DNA of 64,000 nucleotides, from positions 1,252,501-1,316,500 of the forward strand of contig CANJKZ010000783.1 of assembly GCA_947471745.1 (NCBI GenBank). Reading direction: 5' to 3'. The notes under the pieces are model-generated. The model ran no database searches. It worked only from the letters and a program-made list of their open reading frames with translations, and was not told where the DNA came from. Position numbers and translations under genes: made by a program. The stretch is from Closterium sp. Naga37s-1. Taxonomy: Eukaryota > Streptophyta > Zygnematophyceae > Desmidiales > Closteriaceae. This document shows, one piece after another, positions 39,401-49,900 of this stretch. Positions within the stretch are counted from its first letter, which is position 1. Each line of letters begins with the position of its first letter.

Positions 39401-42400
39401 CTGGATTGCAATGGGGTGGAATGGGTTGGAGTGGGGTGGAGTAAGATTCAGTGGTGGTGGAGTGGGGTGCCGTGAGGTGCAGTGGAGAGCAAGGCACAAT
39501 GCAAGGCACCTGAGTGGAGAAAGAAAGGCCTCCATCCCTCCCTACCTTTCCCCCATCTTCCCTCCCCTCCCCCTCACCTCCAAGCTGCTGCTCATGTCTC
39601 CAATGGCCCACAGCGACCTGCTCGGCTCCACGAGCACGAGGCAGCGCGAGCACAGCTGCAGGGCGGCGGGGTAGTGGGCGCCCTCCACCAGCTGCTGTAG
39701 GCGGGGCAGTCTCCTGTCTCTCTAACCTCCCTCCCTCCCATCCTATCCTTCTTCAACCATCCATTCCTCCCCTCCACCCCCTGTCACAACCCACCTCAAG
39801 GCTGCTGCTCATGTCTCCTATGGCCAATAGTGCTCGGCTCTGTTCCACGAGCACGAGGCAGCGCGAGCACAGCTGTAGGGTGGCGGGGTAGTGGCCTGTC
39901 TCCCTACCCATCACTCTCTTACCCCCACCTCCTTCCCCACTCCCAACCCACCTCAAGGCTGCTGCTCATGTCTCCTATGGCCAATAGTGCTCGGCTCTGC
40001 TCCACGAGCACGAGGCAGCGCAAGCACAGCTGCAGGGCGGCGGGGTACTGGGATGTCCCCCTCTTTACCACTCCCTCCTTTCCCCACCACCACATGCATC
40101 CCATTGCCTCACCTCCAAGCTGCTGCTCATGTCTCCAATGGCCCACAGCGACCTGCTCGGCTCCACGAGCACGAGGCAGCGCGAGCACAGCTGCAGAGCA
40201 GCGGGGTAGTGGGCGCCCTCCACCAGCTGCTGTAGGCGGGGCAGTCTCCTGTCTCTCTAACCTCCCTCCCTCCCATCCTATCCTTCTTCAACCATCCATT
40301 CCTCCCCTCCACCCCCTGTCACAACCCACCTCAAGGCTGCTGCTCATGTCTCCTATGGCCAATAGCGCTCTGCTCTGCTCCACGAGCACGAGGCAGCGCG
40401 AGCACAGCTGCAGGGCGGCGGGGTAGTGGGCGCCCTCCACCAGCTGCTGTAGACGCGCCTTCATCTGTGCCACCTGCTGCATGTGCTGCAACACGGGAAT
40501 CATGCTCTGAGGGGGGTAGTCCCCACAAACGAAGGACATAGAGTAATACAGAGGGAAGGAGGGGAGGGGAGGTTGTGTCAGCAGCAGGTGGGCGAGAGGC
40601 GGGGTAGTGGGCGCCCTCCACTAGCTGCTGTAGACGCGCCTTCATCTGTGCCACCTGCTGCATGTGCTGCAACACTGGGATCATGCTCTGGGGGGGAAAG
40701 GGACAGACGGACAGATGGTAGATGCAGCAAGGGGCGTTAGGGTCCTTTCTGTGCGTGTGTCAGGCAACAGCTGCAGGGCGGCGGGGTAGTGGGCGCCCTC
40801 CACTAGCTGCTGTAGACGCGCCTTCATGTGTGCCACCTGCTGCATGTGCTGCAACACTGGGATCATGCTCTGGGAGGGAGACGGATCCAAAAACGAGGGA
40901 TACAGAGGGATATAGAGAGGTGGGGGTGCAGGCGCGCCTTCATGTGTGCCACCTGCTGCATGTGCTGCAACACTGGGATCATGCTCTGGGAGGGAGACGG
41001 ATCCAAAAACGAGGGATACAGAGGGATATAGAGAGGTGGGGGTGCAGGCGCGCCTTCATGTGTGCCACCTGCTGCATGTGCTGCAACACTGGGATCATGC
41101 TCTGGGGGAAGGGCGGGAGGCGGGGGGTGCCGACAAACAAGGGACATAGAGGGATACGAAGGGGTAGAGAGGGTAGGTGGGGGGTTAGGTGCTTTCATGC
41201 GCGCCACCTGCTGCATGTGCTGCAGCACTGGGATCATGCTCTGAGGGGGAAAACGGAAGATGGGAGAAGGCGAGATTGGAGCGAGGTGTCACCTTGTTGT
41301 CCAATCAACCGCATTAAAGCCTGTGCCCCCAATACCAAGCCCACCTTGTTGACTTAACTATGCTTCAGCCGTCAATAAGGTGGCATGACTTGAGAATTCT
41401 CAGATTACATAATAGCCTTCTTCTCTGCCCTCACAGTGGCCATGCGCTTCTTCTGCACGTTGTTTGACACCACGAGATTCTTTGAGATGTCCTTGCGTGC
41501 ACTGTTAGTCTAGAGAGGAGACTTGGAGTCGACTCAGAGGTCACCACACACACTCACAGTGGCCATGCGCTTCTTCTGCACGTTGTTTGACACCACCAGG
41601 TTCTCTCACTATCCCCACCCCACCCCACCCAACCCCAACCCATCCCACCCCACCCCACCCCACCCCACCCACTCATGCCCAGATGCTTCCCCTCACTGCA
41701 CTCACAGTGGCCATGCGTTTCTTCTGCACGTTGTTGGACACCACGAGGTTCTTTGAAATGTCCTTGCGCGCACTGTTCAACAGCCGCCGCGTGTTCTGCC
41801 ACAGGGGAGAGAGAGAACGATGAGGGGAAAGGAAGGATGTGTGGGGAGGAGGGAGGGGTTGTAGGGGAATCACAGAGAACACATCAGAGGGAATATGTGG
41901 AGATTGAGATAACTTTTGAGTCGACTCAAAAGTCACCTCGTGTGGGGAGGAGGGAGGGGTTGTGGGGGATTCACAAAGACCATATCAGAGGGAATATGTG
42001 ACTTTTGAGAATATGTCACCTCGACTCGAAAGTCACCTCTATTCACAAAGACCATATCAGAGGGAATCTGTGGAGATCGAGATAAGGTGTAGCAGTTGGC
42101 TGATCAACAGCTGGCACATACTCACTCACTCACTCACTCACCCTGCAGATCACATAGAGGACTTGAAGGTCCCGCTCAAGCTCCGCAAAGAGGTTCATTC
42201 CTTGCACTGGCAGGCCTATCGAGGCGCCTCAAAAACAGAATGCTGCAACTGCTCACTCACTCAATCACTCACTCAGTCACTCACTCACTCACTCACCCTG
42301 CAGATCACATAGAGGACTTGAAGGTCCCGCTCAAGCTCCGCAAAGAGGTTCATTCCTTGCACTGGCGAGGAAGAGGAAAGGGGGTGGCAGGGGGGTTGTG

Positions 42401-44804
42401 CTCAAGCTTCATCTCAGCCAAGAAAGAACGGGGTTGATGGTGTAAGTAACTAGCACCCATCTCCCAACACAGCAGCACCCAGCATAACCCTCTGCACCGT
42501 ACAGCTGTAACCACCAACACCCCAGCAGCACCCAGCAGCGCCCTGCAATACCCAGCAGAACCCAGCAGAAGCATGCAACATCTTGCCTGCTGCAGCACCC
42601 ACCCATTTCCTCGTGGTGACTCATCACTTGCGTCGCCAGCTGTTCCGACACCTCATCCAGCTGCAGCTGCCGCTTGCCACACTGCCAGCCAGATGCCACA
42701 TCAGCAACAGAGCTATGTTTAAGGAATCACAGCAGAATCATGGCAGGCAGTCAACTTCAGAAAGGTTGATTGTCTGATGAGGCTACGATTGTAGAAGTGC
42801 ACACTTGGTTCACCTTTCCGAAGAAAAAGTAGTAAGACAGGCCAAGTTATCACGTTACGCACAATAACCCAAGTTAAGCACCTGTGTTCCAAGGTGTTGC
42901 AGCGAGAGGGGTTCGTCTGGAAGCTCTTCCAACGCACAGCGGACAGGGTCAAAGTCCTGTAACGCGGATAACAGGGAGTGAGAATGGGAGTATGTGTTTT
43001 GAAGCGTCGCAAGCGCACAAAATACACCAACGCCCACCCCCACCCCCCCCCCTTTCTTCCCCCCACACCCACCTCCTCGAAAAAGCTTTCATCTAATGGC
43101 TCTGCCTGCCTGCTCCGCCTGCACAGGTCGCAGCACACGCAAGCCCCGCAGATACACCAGCGCCCAGCAAGATTCTACCCTCCCCACTCCCCTCCCCACT
43201 CCCCAACCCATAGACTCACCCTACCTCCCATCCCCCTACACTCACCTCCTCGAAAAAGCTCGCATCTAAGGGCTCTGCCTGCTCCGCCTGCACGGGTCGC
43301 AGCGACGACATGCCAGCTAGGATCCCCAGTGACGTGTTCATTGATGACGTGGCAGATAAGGGTAGGGACTCCGCCACGTCATCCAGGCCGCCTCCTCCCC
43401 CACCAATCCCACTGCTGCTGGTCCGCGTTACCATAGCCCACAGCCCTCCAATTCCCCCCCCTCCCCCACCCCCAGAGAGAGCAGGAGATACCACCCCCCC
43501 TGGTAACGACCTGCGGAGGGGGGAGGCGCCTCCTGCAGAGCTTTGGCGGGGGAGAGGTGCGGGGGAGGCGGAGGGTCCGAGGGAGAAGGGGGAGGTGAAG
43601 AAGGAGATGACGTCAGCCGCAGTGGTACGGGGGGAGGGCTGAGACAGACGCGACTGCTGCTGTTGGCTGTGCTGCTGATGCTGGTTGTGATGGTTGTGGT
43701 GGTGGGTTTGAGGAGGGGAGGTGAAGAGAGAGAGGACGCTGAAACCTGGGGAGGCAGGGGAGGAGGCGGAATGGGTGCGGACAATAGCAGTGCTACCAGA
43801 ACGACCGTCCCCACCACTACCATTACCACCACCACCGCTGCCACTACCACTTATACCACTGGCAATCGCCCCAAATCCACCGGTGCTGCTGCTGCTGCTC
43901 TGGTTCTCAAACCGGATCTCGTCCAGCGTTATATGAAGCTCTGTTGCTCCGCCTGACGATCTTCCCCCAAACGCAGCGCCATGGGAAGGGGGAGGCTGGG
44001 GCCGGAAAGGGGGAGATTCGTATGTGGCGGAATGGGAGGAGGGGACCCGAAGGGTGGGGGCAGGAGGCGGACGGCCACGATCAGGCGCGGCTATGGATAA
44101 GGACCGTTGGATGTTCTTGAAAAAGGAGGCCCCTCCTCCTGTTCCGGCTCCTAAAAACCCACCAGGGCCTCCCATGAAGCCTCCAGCTCCAAAACTCTTA
44201 AAACTACCGCCGCCGCCACCACCGCCACCACCACCACCACCACCACCACCACCACCGATATTAGCACCGCCACTGCTGCTACCACCACCATCCGCACCAG
44301 CGCTCCCAATCCCCAACCCTCCAATTCCCCCGATTCCCCCAATTCCCCCTATTCCCCCGATTCCGCCTAGATTCAGCCCCCCCCCTCCGAAGGTGATCCC
44401 GCCCCTGTTGCCGCTCCTGCTGCCGCCGTTGCTGCTGCCGCTGGCACTGGCAGGGCCGCTGGAAGGGCCGTTGGGTCCCCATGGCCGCCTGCGGCTGGTG
44501 GCCGCTGCTGCCGGCGATGGAGGCTCCTGTAATAACAACGAGTGAGACATAGATTGTCGGTGATTTTTATACAGAGCCATATATTGGGATAGGGCGATCA
44601 ATTCTTGACAAGATTGTCCAGATGCAAAGAACAAAAACATTGCTTCAAGTGAGGGTAGGTTCTGACAGTATGTTAGAACATGACTGAATGATTTCGGTGG
44701 GGGTCGAGACATACTTGGTCGTAAAATCCTCCCCCTGAGCCGCCTTGCAGACGATTCAGCGGATCGTTGATCAGCTTCTCCGCGAATCTTCGAAATCCGT
44801 CCAT
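21409..44804 (-). CDS. VPS50: VPS50/syndetin, EARP/GARP-type tethering complex subunit (25 exons)
   Basis: Exons: 44715-44804, 43246-44526, 42882-42956, 42603-42681, 42297-42361, 41706-41795, 40330-40506, 38361-38444, 38070-38189, 37454-37485, 37115-37253, 35410-36582, 34003-34134, 31597-33185, 30993-31056, 30307-30412, 29633-29988, 26266-26391, 25521-25591, 24954-25016, 24552-24624, 23832-23951, 23079-23150, 22022-22072 and 21409-21525 (or -21669). Every phase agrees; about 2114 residues. Peptides in order track the plant homologue I recall as At2g27900: FFEE-DFDPVRCALEELPDE, NLFAELERDLQVLYVIC, MIPVLQHMQQVA, WLARVVDEVDAILFTV, SYAVMNGLPALAEKV, LVEDFVLAGEAFTQ, RMMVERETWQPL, ERCVAIESLLWL, VVPELCEHVMRTA, YVDALLSEF, NEGRALMSLDLQ, LINGLQQL, YLPETEYLYWA, LINLVAVMKGWRRKTR. 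VPS50 tethers endosome-derived vesicles. The protein is about twice the usual length because exons 2, 12 and 14 encode Gly/Ala/Ser-rich insertions. Nearly every intron is filled with partial copies of adjoining exons. Confidence 0.93.
22120..22470 (-). repeat. acceptor-side copies of VPS50 exon 24
   Basis: Three tandem copies (near 22165-22220, 22275-22325, 22425-22465) of the start of exon 24, encoding parts of LPETEYLYWALSH, with GAGTCAACTC palindromes near 22127 and 22372. Confidence 0.8.
22915..23000 (-). repeat. donor-side copies of VPS50 exon 23 flanking a palindrome
   Basis: Two partial copies of the end of exon 23 lie on either side of a 34-bp palindrome (22939-22972) centred on GAGAATTCTC. 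Confidence 0.8.
22939..22972. repeat. 34-bp perfect palindrome, AATT core
   Basis: Arms GGAGTGACTTTTGAG and its reverse complement around AATT. It sits exactly between two direct copies of an exon 23 segment. One mismatch ends the symmetry at the next three bases on each side. Confidence 0.9.
23319..23380. repeat. two palindromes, TCGA and AATT cores
   Basis: CTTTTGAGTCGACTCAAAAG-like element near 23320-23337 and GTTTTGAGAATTCTCAAAA near 23361-23380, flanked by two copies of a GGCAGGCAAGGGGCTG-containing segment. Confidence 0.85.
23714..24394 (-). repeat. partial copies of VPS50 exon 22
   Basis: A donor-side copy at about 23714-23765 and acceptor-side copies at about 24170-24232 and 24318-24394 surround the full exon (23832-23951). 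The acceptor-side copies encode QLVQFAMEAV variants. Confidence 0.85.
24077..24116. repeat. 40-bp perfect palindrome, AATT core
   Basis: Arm GTTGGTTTGACTTTTGAGAA is followed by its exact reverse complement. It lies between two direct copies of a GGAGCACACAGGTAAGCCCC segment. The arm bases outside the TTTTGAG core are locus-specific. Confidence 0.92.
25550..26100 (-). repeat. acceptor-side copies of VPS50 exon 19
   Basis: The segment encoding EVVPELCEHVMRTA with its acceptor is repeated about four times upstream of the full exon (near 25670, 25796, 25944 and a decayed one near 26070), with GGAGGAGACATGACA spacer repeats. Confidence 0.85.
26450..28870 (-). repeat. 178-180 bp tandem array of VPS50 exon 18 acceptor sides, about 13 units
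   Basis: Each unit holds the acceptor (CCCCAG/GAGCG), the first ~90 bases of exon 18 (ERCVAIESLLWLSHVV) and about 90 bp of GT/GA-rich intron. Units are nearly identical except the last two, near 28708 and 28860, which have diverged. Only the first copy, 26266-26391, extends to the donor. The unit length is not always a multiple of three, and spurious 860-residue frames arise from the array. Confidence 0.92.
29146..29632 (-). repeat. 97-bp tandem array of VPS50 exon 17 donor sides, 5 units
   Basis: Five near-identical 97-bp copies of the last ~50 bases of exon 17 (TRVLISSSNFYALR plus donor) follow the full exon downstream. Confidence 0.92.
30085..30147 (-). repeat. acceptor-side copy of VPS50 exon 17
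   Basis: A copy of the exon 17 start (LSPKLRAVLTKILHKFEAMG) lies upstream of the full exon 29633-29988. Confidence 0.85.
30420..30910 (-). repeat. acceptor-side copies of VPS50 exon 16
   Basis: Two close copies near 30480-30546 and 30610-30680 (WQLFDLYLITVFRIFGHREA) and a decayed pair near 30775-30800 and 30860-30900. The decayed pair is separated by a 32-bp palindrome at 30800-30831. Confidence 0.85.
30800..30831. repeat. 32-bp perfect palindrome, AATT core
   Basis: Arm GAGTGTTTTTTGAGAA and its reverse complement, between two direct copies of a CCCACCTGTTTACTGATAAC segment. Confidence 0.92.
31081..31190. repeat. 14-bp minisatellite
   Basis: About eight head-to-tail copies of AGGAGGGCAGAGTC-like units in VPS50 intron 14. 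A copy of the exon 15 acceptor side (MDYQVTLLFSL) follows at about 31222-31265, and a CATGGCATGA pentamer-rich stretch at 31440-31570. Confidence 0.8.
33219..33345 (-). repeat. acceptor-side copy of VPS50 exon 14 next to an ACGT palindrome
   Basis: GTTTTGAGACGTCTCAAAAC at 33219-33238 stands between the true exon 14 acceptor region and a copy of it at about 33250-33320. Confidence 0.85.
33474..33810 (-). repeat. 72-bp tandem array carrying TCGA palindromes
   Basis: Five copies of a decayed exon 13 donor side (QFFCSHHQHEG in place of QFFRNYHRQALE) at 72-bp spacing; the four internal junctions near 33531, 33603, 33675 and 33747 each carry TGAGTCGACTCAAAA. Confidence 0.9.
34205..35080 (-). repeat. 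acceptor-side copies of VPS50 exon 13
   Basis: About six copies (near 34208, 34385, 34535, 34680, 34865 and 34996) of the start of exon 13, encoding FVLAGEAFTQAEAGSL variants. Two long copies (34756-34880 and 34906-35030) are separated by a 24-bp palindrome at 34879-34902. Confidence 0.88.
34879..34902. repeat. 24-bp perfect palindrome, TCGA core
   Basis: Arm GGTTTTTGAGTC and its reverse complement, precisely between two ~125-bp direct copies that differ by a base change and a 4-bp indel. Confidence 0.92.
35100..35350 (-). repeat. donor-side copies of VPS50 exon 12
   Basis: Two partial copies of the exon 12 end (about 35105-35185 and 35235-35345), encoding variants of KTVWELAARRVAALLSAPPV, downstream of the full exon. 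Confidence 0.85.
36835..37060 (-). repeat. donor-side copies of VPS50 exon 11
   Basis: Two diverged partial copies (about 36835-36910 and 36975-37035) of the end of exon 11, encoding LMCSHHVMMTAHHPLLKT variants. Confidence 0.8.
37783..37990 (-). repeat. donor-side copies of VPS50 exon 9
   Basis: Two copies (37783-37860 and about 37930-37990) of the end of exon 9, with donors, downstream of the full exon 38070-38189. Confidence 0.85.
38450..39410 (-). repeat. acceptor-side copies of VPS50 exon 8 separated by a 10-bp minisatellite
   Basis: Seven partial copies of exon 8 (WLARVVDEVDAILF), near 38600, 38785, 38900, 39005, 39125, 39220 and 39365, alternate with runs of the 10-mer GGGGTGCAAC. The only complete exon is 38361-38444. 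Confidence 0.9.
39580..41240 (-). repeat. copies of VPS50 exon 7 on both sides of the complete exon
   Basis: Four donor-side copies (near 39580-39690, 39800-39890, 39955-40050, 40110-40230; LCSRCLVLVEQSRALLAIGD) lie downstream, and five acceptor-side copies (near 40600-40690, 40780-40870, 40930-40990, 41050-41105, 41195-41240; MIPVLQHMQQVA) lie upstream of the complete exon 40330-40506. Confidence 0.9.
41427..41610 (-). repeat. donor-side copies of VPS50 exon 6
   Basis: Two partial copies (about 41427-41505 and 41550-41605) separated by a GAGTCGACTC palindrome near 41526-41537; a CCACCCCAC microsatellite follows at 41615-41670. Confidence 0.85.
41912..41933. repeat. 22-bp palindrome, TCGA core
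   Basis: ACTTTTGAGTC and its reverse complement, between two copies of a GTGGGGAGGAGGGAGGGGTTG segment (about 41840 and 41942). Confidence 0.9.
42142..42206 (-). pseudogene. second complete copy of VPS50 exon 5
   Basis: Encodes the same 65-base exon as 42297-42361 with both an acceptor (GCCAG) and a donor (GTGAGT) and no coding difference seen. Because 65 is not a multiple of three, including both copies would shift the frame, so the two are mutually exclusive or this one is skipped. A GAGGCGCCTCAAAA half-decayed palindrome (near 42212-42228) lies between them. Confidence 0.8.
43076..43135 (-). repeat. donor-side copy of VPS50 exon 2
   Basis: Encodes AEPLDESFFEE followed by a GTGGGT donor, downstream of the full exon 2. 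Confidence 0.8.
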
Positions 44805-46964
44805 TTTTCAACAGCTGCCTTTTCCTGAGAGAAGAATAACCAACTGTCTCGAGGATCCGAGAATCGCAGCTCTCGTTATTAGCAGCGGAAACAGCCCTCT
44901 AGAAGGCCGTGATTTGATCGAACTGGTGACTTATGGAATCGAAAACTGATGGTCAGGACCTGCAAATATGTAACACCCTATTCTGGAAACTTGCACTTCT
45001 CATTAAAACAGAAACTACACGAGGCAGCGGCCAGCAGCTACCAGTTTGATTCCTCGAGCGTTACTATTAGCTAGAAGTTGCTTCTGTAGGTCTCCCGTGT
45101 TCACGTGTCTCACGTGTCTCGCTGATCAGACGCTGCGTTCCTCGTATGCAGAAAAATCCCTCACGCCTCGAGACGTCTCGAAAGGCGATCGACGCGCAAA
45201 TGCACAAATCTTGAGACGTCGCGAGTGGTTACAGGAGAAAAAACAATCATCGTGGCTGAATCGCGAACCCTTCGATCCGGGGAACGTCAGCAGGGACTAG
45301 TTTCGTTGTAATTCTTCGCGTTTAAAACGCCGATCCAGCAGTTCTGAAACTGAGGAGGACGATGCTGCACATGGCGGTTGTTAGCAGTGGGGCGGGAGAG
45401 CAGCACCACTGACCTAATAGAGTCGGACAACCATTGAATCCAAAGACTGTTGCTCATGGAGTCGAGGTGAAGGAAGAAGGCTTCTAGTCTGGTCGAGCTT
45501 GAGGTGCGTTAAAAATAATTTTCGAACTACAGCAGGTAGCTCAACTCAATCTCAATATTTCTCGGTGTAGAGAAGTACATTGAAATTGACTCCCAAGTTG
45601 GTTCGTAGCAACGCAGTTCTGACAATAACCTGCTACTGAGGAATGACTTGGGAACAAGAATTGGACTGGGTGGGCCCTTATACTGGCAGGGGTCGCGCTT
45701 AGCATATGACCCTTTCACCAAGGCTCAGTGTGTGAAGATACCAGTTGGAAAACTCTGTCTCTGAACACGGGGACTATATACCAGGTATTACATTTTCTCT
45801 ATGGTTACCTCAAAACAACAATTACAGATTTGTTTTGATGATACGATGCCCTTACGAAGGCTTGATGGCAGAGAAGGGAAGGGAGGCTTGCACTGGCGAT
45901 AACTCGCGAGAGCGGTTGAATTCGCTAGCTTCTGTTGCTCTCTTCGCACGGTGCTGTCAGAAGTTTGGATTCGAGGGTAGGAAACTAGCCAATCGGCGAA
46001 GACCAGCACCAGGTTGAAGATTCGACCAACCACAACCACGGAGACTCGCGAGAAGCCTGGGGGAGGTGAGCGAGTCAAGAGGGCGCACGAACTCAGCCGG
46101 AACGGGTAACTCGGATCGATTTTTTCGTTCGTCTTGCGCAAGAGCAGGCACGAAGAAACCAAGGGATCATCGAGTGATGATTTATCCGCAAAATCAACTA
46201 CGGACGGACTATTCGAGGACGTTAGGCTGACGCGTTAGGCCGACAACGGCCGGGCAGTGTATCATTATCCTGAAGTGCTAGCTATCTTACGAAGAGACTG
46301 TTAATCGTCTTCAACTATCTTGTCTTAGCTCGCTGCTCAATGTAGCTGTAACCACCGGTACGATGCTAAGAAATCCAAGAACGATTTACTGTTTTCCGTG
46401 ACTGACGACTCGCCCGGAAGCGCGATCCAGCACATTTCTCCCACGGTCTCTGTCAGCTGCACCCACACCTCAGACCCACATTAGCTGTAGGATTTGCATC
46501 ATCTGATCAGGGATTCGTCGGATTCTGAGCAGTTGGCTTCCTAGAATGCTAATCTAGGTAGTCTTGAGGTTTCGAGGAGCTGATTTGTTCCCTGTCGCAA
46601 TGTTCCAAGGAAGCACAGCATTACAGGTTCTACCTGAGTACACCCGTCGACCACAATGTAGAGTCCAACTAGACTGATTGCATTGTTACGCACAAGTGAT
46701 TCCGTATGACGTGTTGACCTTTAGAATTACCGTTTTACCGACCACAGTGTACACTTCAGACCGACCCATCCATCGTGCCAGCTGCCAGACCGTTAATTGA
46801 GCCGGCTAACGGGCTAGTCGTGGTTTCACTGCACCTTGCAGCAAAACCGCGTGTTAGACTCTCAAAGTCAATTTTTCCACCTCTACAGTGACGTCTGTCT
46901 GTTCTGAAGCCTTGACGGTCGGTTCCATCGTGCTGCCGCTTCTGGCTGACCGTTGCAAGCGGCG
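44805..46964. other. shared upstream region of VPS50 and the PAN-module gene
   Basis: About 2.2 kb between divergent starts, with lower GC than the genes. No coding family or RNA gene was recognised. A palindromic element with an ACGT core (CTCGAGACGTCTCG) lies near 45167-45180. Confidence 0.5.
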
Positions 46965-49900
46965 ATGGATGCACGCGACAGGCGACGACTGTGGAAAAAG
47001 GTGCTTTCGCGAACCAGCTCTTCCCGCTCCTGCTGCTTTCGCTACCAATTCCCCCTGCTCCTGCAGTTTTCACTACCAACTTCTCCTTTTTGTTCATTGC
47101 CTTTCCTGCCTTCCTCCGATTCCATTCAAACCCTCCCTTCCCACCTACCCAACCCTGTCACGCCATCCTTGCTCCTGCTGCCTTGTCCAGCTACGTTACC
47201 TTTGAACGGCATCTGCATTCATCAGTGAATACAACATCCGTCCTGCTTCTGAAATTTTCTACAGCATCCGTGTTATAAGCCTAATGCTCAATGTGAATTC
47301 TCCTGTTGGCGTGTGGGATGCGGGGAGGAGGGGGGGTGTTGTGGGGGAATGGGGGAAGGGGGAAATGAAAAGGGTGTGTTGGGCGGCTGTGGGTGGGATG
47401 GAGGGGGGCCGTGAGTAGTTGAGGGCAGCGAGGCGGCCAGAGGTGCAGCCGTCCGTTTGGTTTGTGGCGCTCCGGGCGTGCTGCTCGCTGCGCCGAGTCA
47501 CCTGCCTCTTCCTCCTCTACCTCCTCGCCGTGATACTGCTCTGTGAGTCTTTGGGGTTATGTGGGGAGGGAGGGGGTTGGGTGTGGGGGAAAGGGTGACA
47601 GGGACTGGTGGCTGCGCCGAGTCACCTGCCTCTTCCTCCTCTACCTCCTCGTCGTGATACTGCTCTGTGAGTTTCTGGTGACCTTGAATTTGGGCATGGT
47701 GACAAGGGCGTCCTCGCTGCGCCGGGTCACTTGCCTCGTCCTCCTCTACCTCCTCGCGCTGCTGCTGCTCTGAAAGTTGCTGGTACCTTGTATTAGGGCG
47801 TGGTGTAAAGGGCGTGCTCGCTGCGCCGAGCCACCTGCCTCGTCCTCCTCTACCTCCTCGTCGTGATACTGCTCTGTGAGTCTCTGGCCTAAGTGTTGGC
47901 TCAAAAGACACGCAAGTGTTAGTGGGCCACATGTGTTTGCCTGACAAGTTTTACGAGCTCCCCACAGCGGGCATGTTCCAGGGCCACAGAGAGCATTCCC
48001 TAGATCCATCCACCCCACCCTACCCTACCATGGTAACGAGGTGACATTTGAGTCGACTCAAGAATGAGCCACATATGTTTGCCTGACAAGCTTTACGAGC
48101 TCCCCACAGAGGTGCATGTTCCTCACAGCGTTCCAGGACCACACGGAGTTGACTTTTGAGTCGACTCAGAAGTCAGCTTTACAAGCTCCCCACAGAGGCG
48201 CATGTTCCTCACAGAGTTCCAGGACCACACGGAGTTGACTTTTGAGTCGACTCAAAAGTCAGCTTTACGAGCTCCCCACAGAGGCGCATGTTCCTCACAG
48301 CGTTCCAGGACCACACGGAGAGCTGGAACTCTGTCCCTACCCTGCCTCGTCCACCACCCTAGATCCATCCACCCCACCCTGCCTCGTCGATGCGTCCTTG
48401 GCCGCCGCGCCGCTACTGCAGCCGCTGCTGGTGATGCTCTGGGAACACCCCACTCAGCCTCACAGGCCCCCTAGCATCGTCCGCTCCTACCTCGTCAACG
48501 CCTCCTCTGCCGCTGCTACTGCAGCCGCCACTGGTGATGCTCTGGGAACACCCCATCCAGCCCTTTTGTTTCTCTCCTGTGCCTACCTGGTGACTCCCTT
48601 CCAACAGATGAAATCGGGGGAGTGGGGCACATGTGTCCGGCTGATCTCTCCTGCGAGTTCCCCACAGAGGGCATGTTCTGGGACCACCCCATCCAGCCTA
48701 TTCCTAATTCAAGCTCACCTGTATCCCCCCTATGGGTCACTGGGCGACAGATGAAGTCGGGGGAGTGGGGCACATGTGTCCATCGGACCTCTCCTGCGAG
48801 TTCCCCACAGAGGGCATGTTCTGGGACCACCCCATCCAGTTGCTTCCTGACTTCTAACTCATCCAATCTCGCCCGTGTGTGTTTCCTTAGTCATTTTCGC
48901 ATCTCCGTTCCCATGTCTTCCCTGTGTGTGCTTCCCTCAGATGAAGTCGGGGGAGTGGGGCACATGTGTCCATCGGACCTCTCCTGCGAGTTCCCCACGG
49001 AGGGCATGTTCTGGGACCACCCCATCCAGTTGCTTCCTGACTTCTAACTCATCCAATCTCGCCCGTGTGTGTTTCCTTAGTCATTCTCGCATCTCCGTTC
49101 CCATGTCTTCCCTGTGTGTGCTTCCCTCAGATGAAGTCGGGGGAGTGGGGCACATGTGTCCATCGGACCTCTCCTGCGAGTTCCCCACACAGGGCATGTT
49201 CTGGGACCACCCCCTCCAGCTTTCTCCTGAATCAAGTTCGTTTGAATCCCCCCTATGCTTCACTTGCCCTTCCTCCGGGTAACTCCCTTTTCTCAGATGA
49301 AATCGGGGGAGTGGGGCACATGTGTCCGGCCGACCTCTCCTGCGAGTTCCCCACAGAGGGCATGTTCTGGGACCACCCCATCCAGCCCCGCAGGCCCCCT
49401 CGCGTCGTCCGCTCCTACCTCGTCAACGCCTCCTCTGCTGCCGCTATCGCTGCCGCCGCTGCTGCAGCCGCAGCTGGTAACGCCACTGGTGCTGCCGCTG
49501 CTGCTGCTGGCAAAGGCAGGATGAGGCACCGGCTTGGGCCAGGAGGAGGAGCCGGAGGGGCAGGGGGTGGGGGGGGGGCAGGAGCAGGAGGGGGGATGGG
49601 TGGCGGAGGGATGGGAGCGGGAGCAGGGGCAGGAAGAGGCGGAGGAGGAGCAGGAGGAGGAGCGGCGGCGGTGGGGGCAGGGGGAGCAGCAGGAGGGGGG
49701 GCGGAGGAGCAGGTGTTGGTGGTGGAGCAGGAGGAGGAGGAGTATGTGGCGGGGGGGCATCTGTTGGTGCAGGACACGGGGGAGGGCCCTGAGAAGCCTG
49801 ATAGCTGCGTGGAGCTCTGCCGGAACGTGCCTGACTGTGCCTTCTGGATGTATGACATGAGCAGCGTGAAAGGTGAGACCTTGCTCTTTACTAGCCTGTA

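Noticed and set aside
43246-44811. VPS50 starting at Met 44811 or at the Met near 44550 in the exon 2 frame
   Set aside because: A short first exon at 44715-44804 (MDGFRRFAEKLINDPLNRL) has a good donor and joins exon 2 in phase; the other starts read through the intron.
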